Positions 6,114-6,609 of a stretch of DNA of 6,609 nt are shown piece after piece; the stretch's first letter is position 1, and every line of letters starts with the position of its first letter. The position numbers and the translations under genes were made by a program. The notes beneath the pieces were generated by a model, which did no database searches, was not told where the DNA came from, and saw nothing but the letters and a program-made list of their open reading frames with translations. Source of the stretch: an uncultured Lachnobacterium sp. (lineage in GTDB: Bacteria; Bacillota; Clostridia; Lachnospirales; Lachnospiraceae); contig CAMFPD010000124.1 in the NCBI GenBank assembly GCA_945971355.1, positions 1 through 6,609 of the forward strand. Direction: 5' to 3'.

Positions 6114-6609
6114 ATGGCGAAAAAGGTTCTTGTGGTAGATGACGAAAAATTAATAGTAAAGGGTATCAGATTCAGTTTGGAACAGGATGGAATGGAAGTG
6201 GATTGTGCCTATGATGGTGAGGAAGCTTTTAATCTGGCAAAGGAGAATGCATATGATATGATCCTTCTGGATATTATGCTTCCGAAAATGGATGGATTTC
6301 AGGTGTGTCAGGCAATTAGAGAGTTCTCAGATGTCCCGATTATTATGTTGACTGCAAAGGGTGATGACATGGACAAAATCCTTGGTCTTGAGTATGGTGC
6401 TGATGATTATATAACTAAACCATTTAATATCCTGGAGGTTAAGGCAAGAATCAAAGCCATAATGAGAAGAACTTCTCCTGTGAAACCAAAGACTCAGGAT
6501 ACTACTGTTATAGAAAAAGGTGATTTGAAACTGGATTGCGAAAGCAGAAGATTGTTTATACTTGGAAATGAGATAAACCTTACGGCCAGAGAGTTTGAGC
6601 TTCTGGAAC
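6114..6609 (+). CDS. OmpR/PhoB-family response regulator (3' end beyond the window)
   Basis: This is the DNA-binding half of a two-component system; a sensor kinase would phosphorylate it, after which it controls target promoters. The 165 visible codons start at ATG 6114 behind a GAGGGAGAG ribosome binding site. The receiver domain covers about residues 3-117, with acidic pocket D9 and D10, phosphoacceptor D53 in LLDIMLPKMDG, switch T80 in MLTAKG and K102 in YITKPF. A linker at about 120-133 leads into the winged-helix effector domain (LKLDCESRRLFILGNEINLTAREFELLE), which is cut by the window edge. A full-length protein of about 230 residues is expected. The kinase is probably the next gene, outside the window. 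The 28-bp gap from the ComEA-like gene suggests co-transcription. The signal and targets cannot be told from sequence. Confidence 0.95.
   Translation, partial: MAKKVLVVDDEKLIVKGIRFSLEQDGMEVDCAYDGEEAFNLAKENAYDMILLDIMLPKMDGFQVCQAIREFSDVPIIMLTAKGDDMDKILGLEYGADDYITKPFNILEVKARIKAIMRRTSPVKPKTQDTTVIEKGDLKLDCESRRLFILGNEINLTAREFELLE

Noticed and set aside
1..6609. CRISPR array, tRNA, rRNA or intact insertion sequence
   Set aside because: No regularly spaced repeats, cloverleaf-like tRNA, ribosomal RNA sequence or transposase reading frame was seen.

Overview
The window looks like a chromosomal segment of an A+T-rich Gram-positive anaerobe of the Clostridia, most likely the Lachnospiraceae (relatives of Roseburia, Agathobacter and Butyrivibrio). 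This rests on protein character, strong AGGAGG-type ribosome binding sites, AT-rich promoters and the arginine-cluster layout. No species can be named from the sequence alone.

Layout. Bases 1-208 are non-coding and hold a long rod-like inverted repeat that probably ends argG transcription. argG (argininosuccinate synthase) lies on the minus strand at 209-1435. A divergent control region follows, with two arginine-repressor-type boxes spaced 21 bp centre to centre between outward-facing promoters. On the plus strand is a tight arginine operon: argC (1663-2721), a small GNAT acetyltransferase (2752-3210), argB (3244-4143) and argD (4136-5338, overlapping argB by 8 bp). A new promoter then precedes a lipoprotein-like ComEA-family protein with SLBB and helix-hairpin-helix domains (5408-6085). 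Next comes an OmpR/PhoB-type response regulator that runs off the right edge (6114-6609).

How the genes work together. ArgB phosphorylates N-acetylglutamate, ArgC reduces the acylphosphate to the semialdehyde, and ArgD transaminates it to N-acetylornithine. ArgG acts later, joining citrulline to aspartate. Formation of N-acetylglutamate and removal of the acetyl group (ArgJ, or ArgA plus ArgE) have no recognisable classical gene here. The place where many Clostridia carry argJ, between argC and argB, holds the GNAT instead. ArgB has the N-terminal extension typical of arginine-inhibited enzymes, so control probably acts on both transcription (ArgR) and enzyme activity.

Most of the window is ordinary primary metabolism and I see no convincing new system. 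The points worth a second look are the GNAT in the argJ position, the paired ARG boxes, the 48-176 nested inverted repeat, and the lipoprotein-type ComEA linked to a response regulator.
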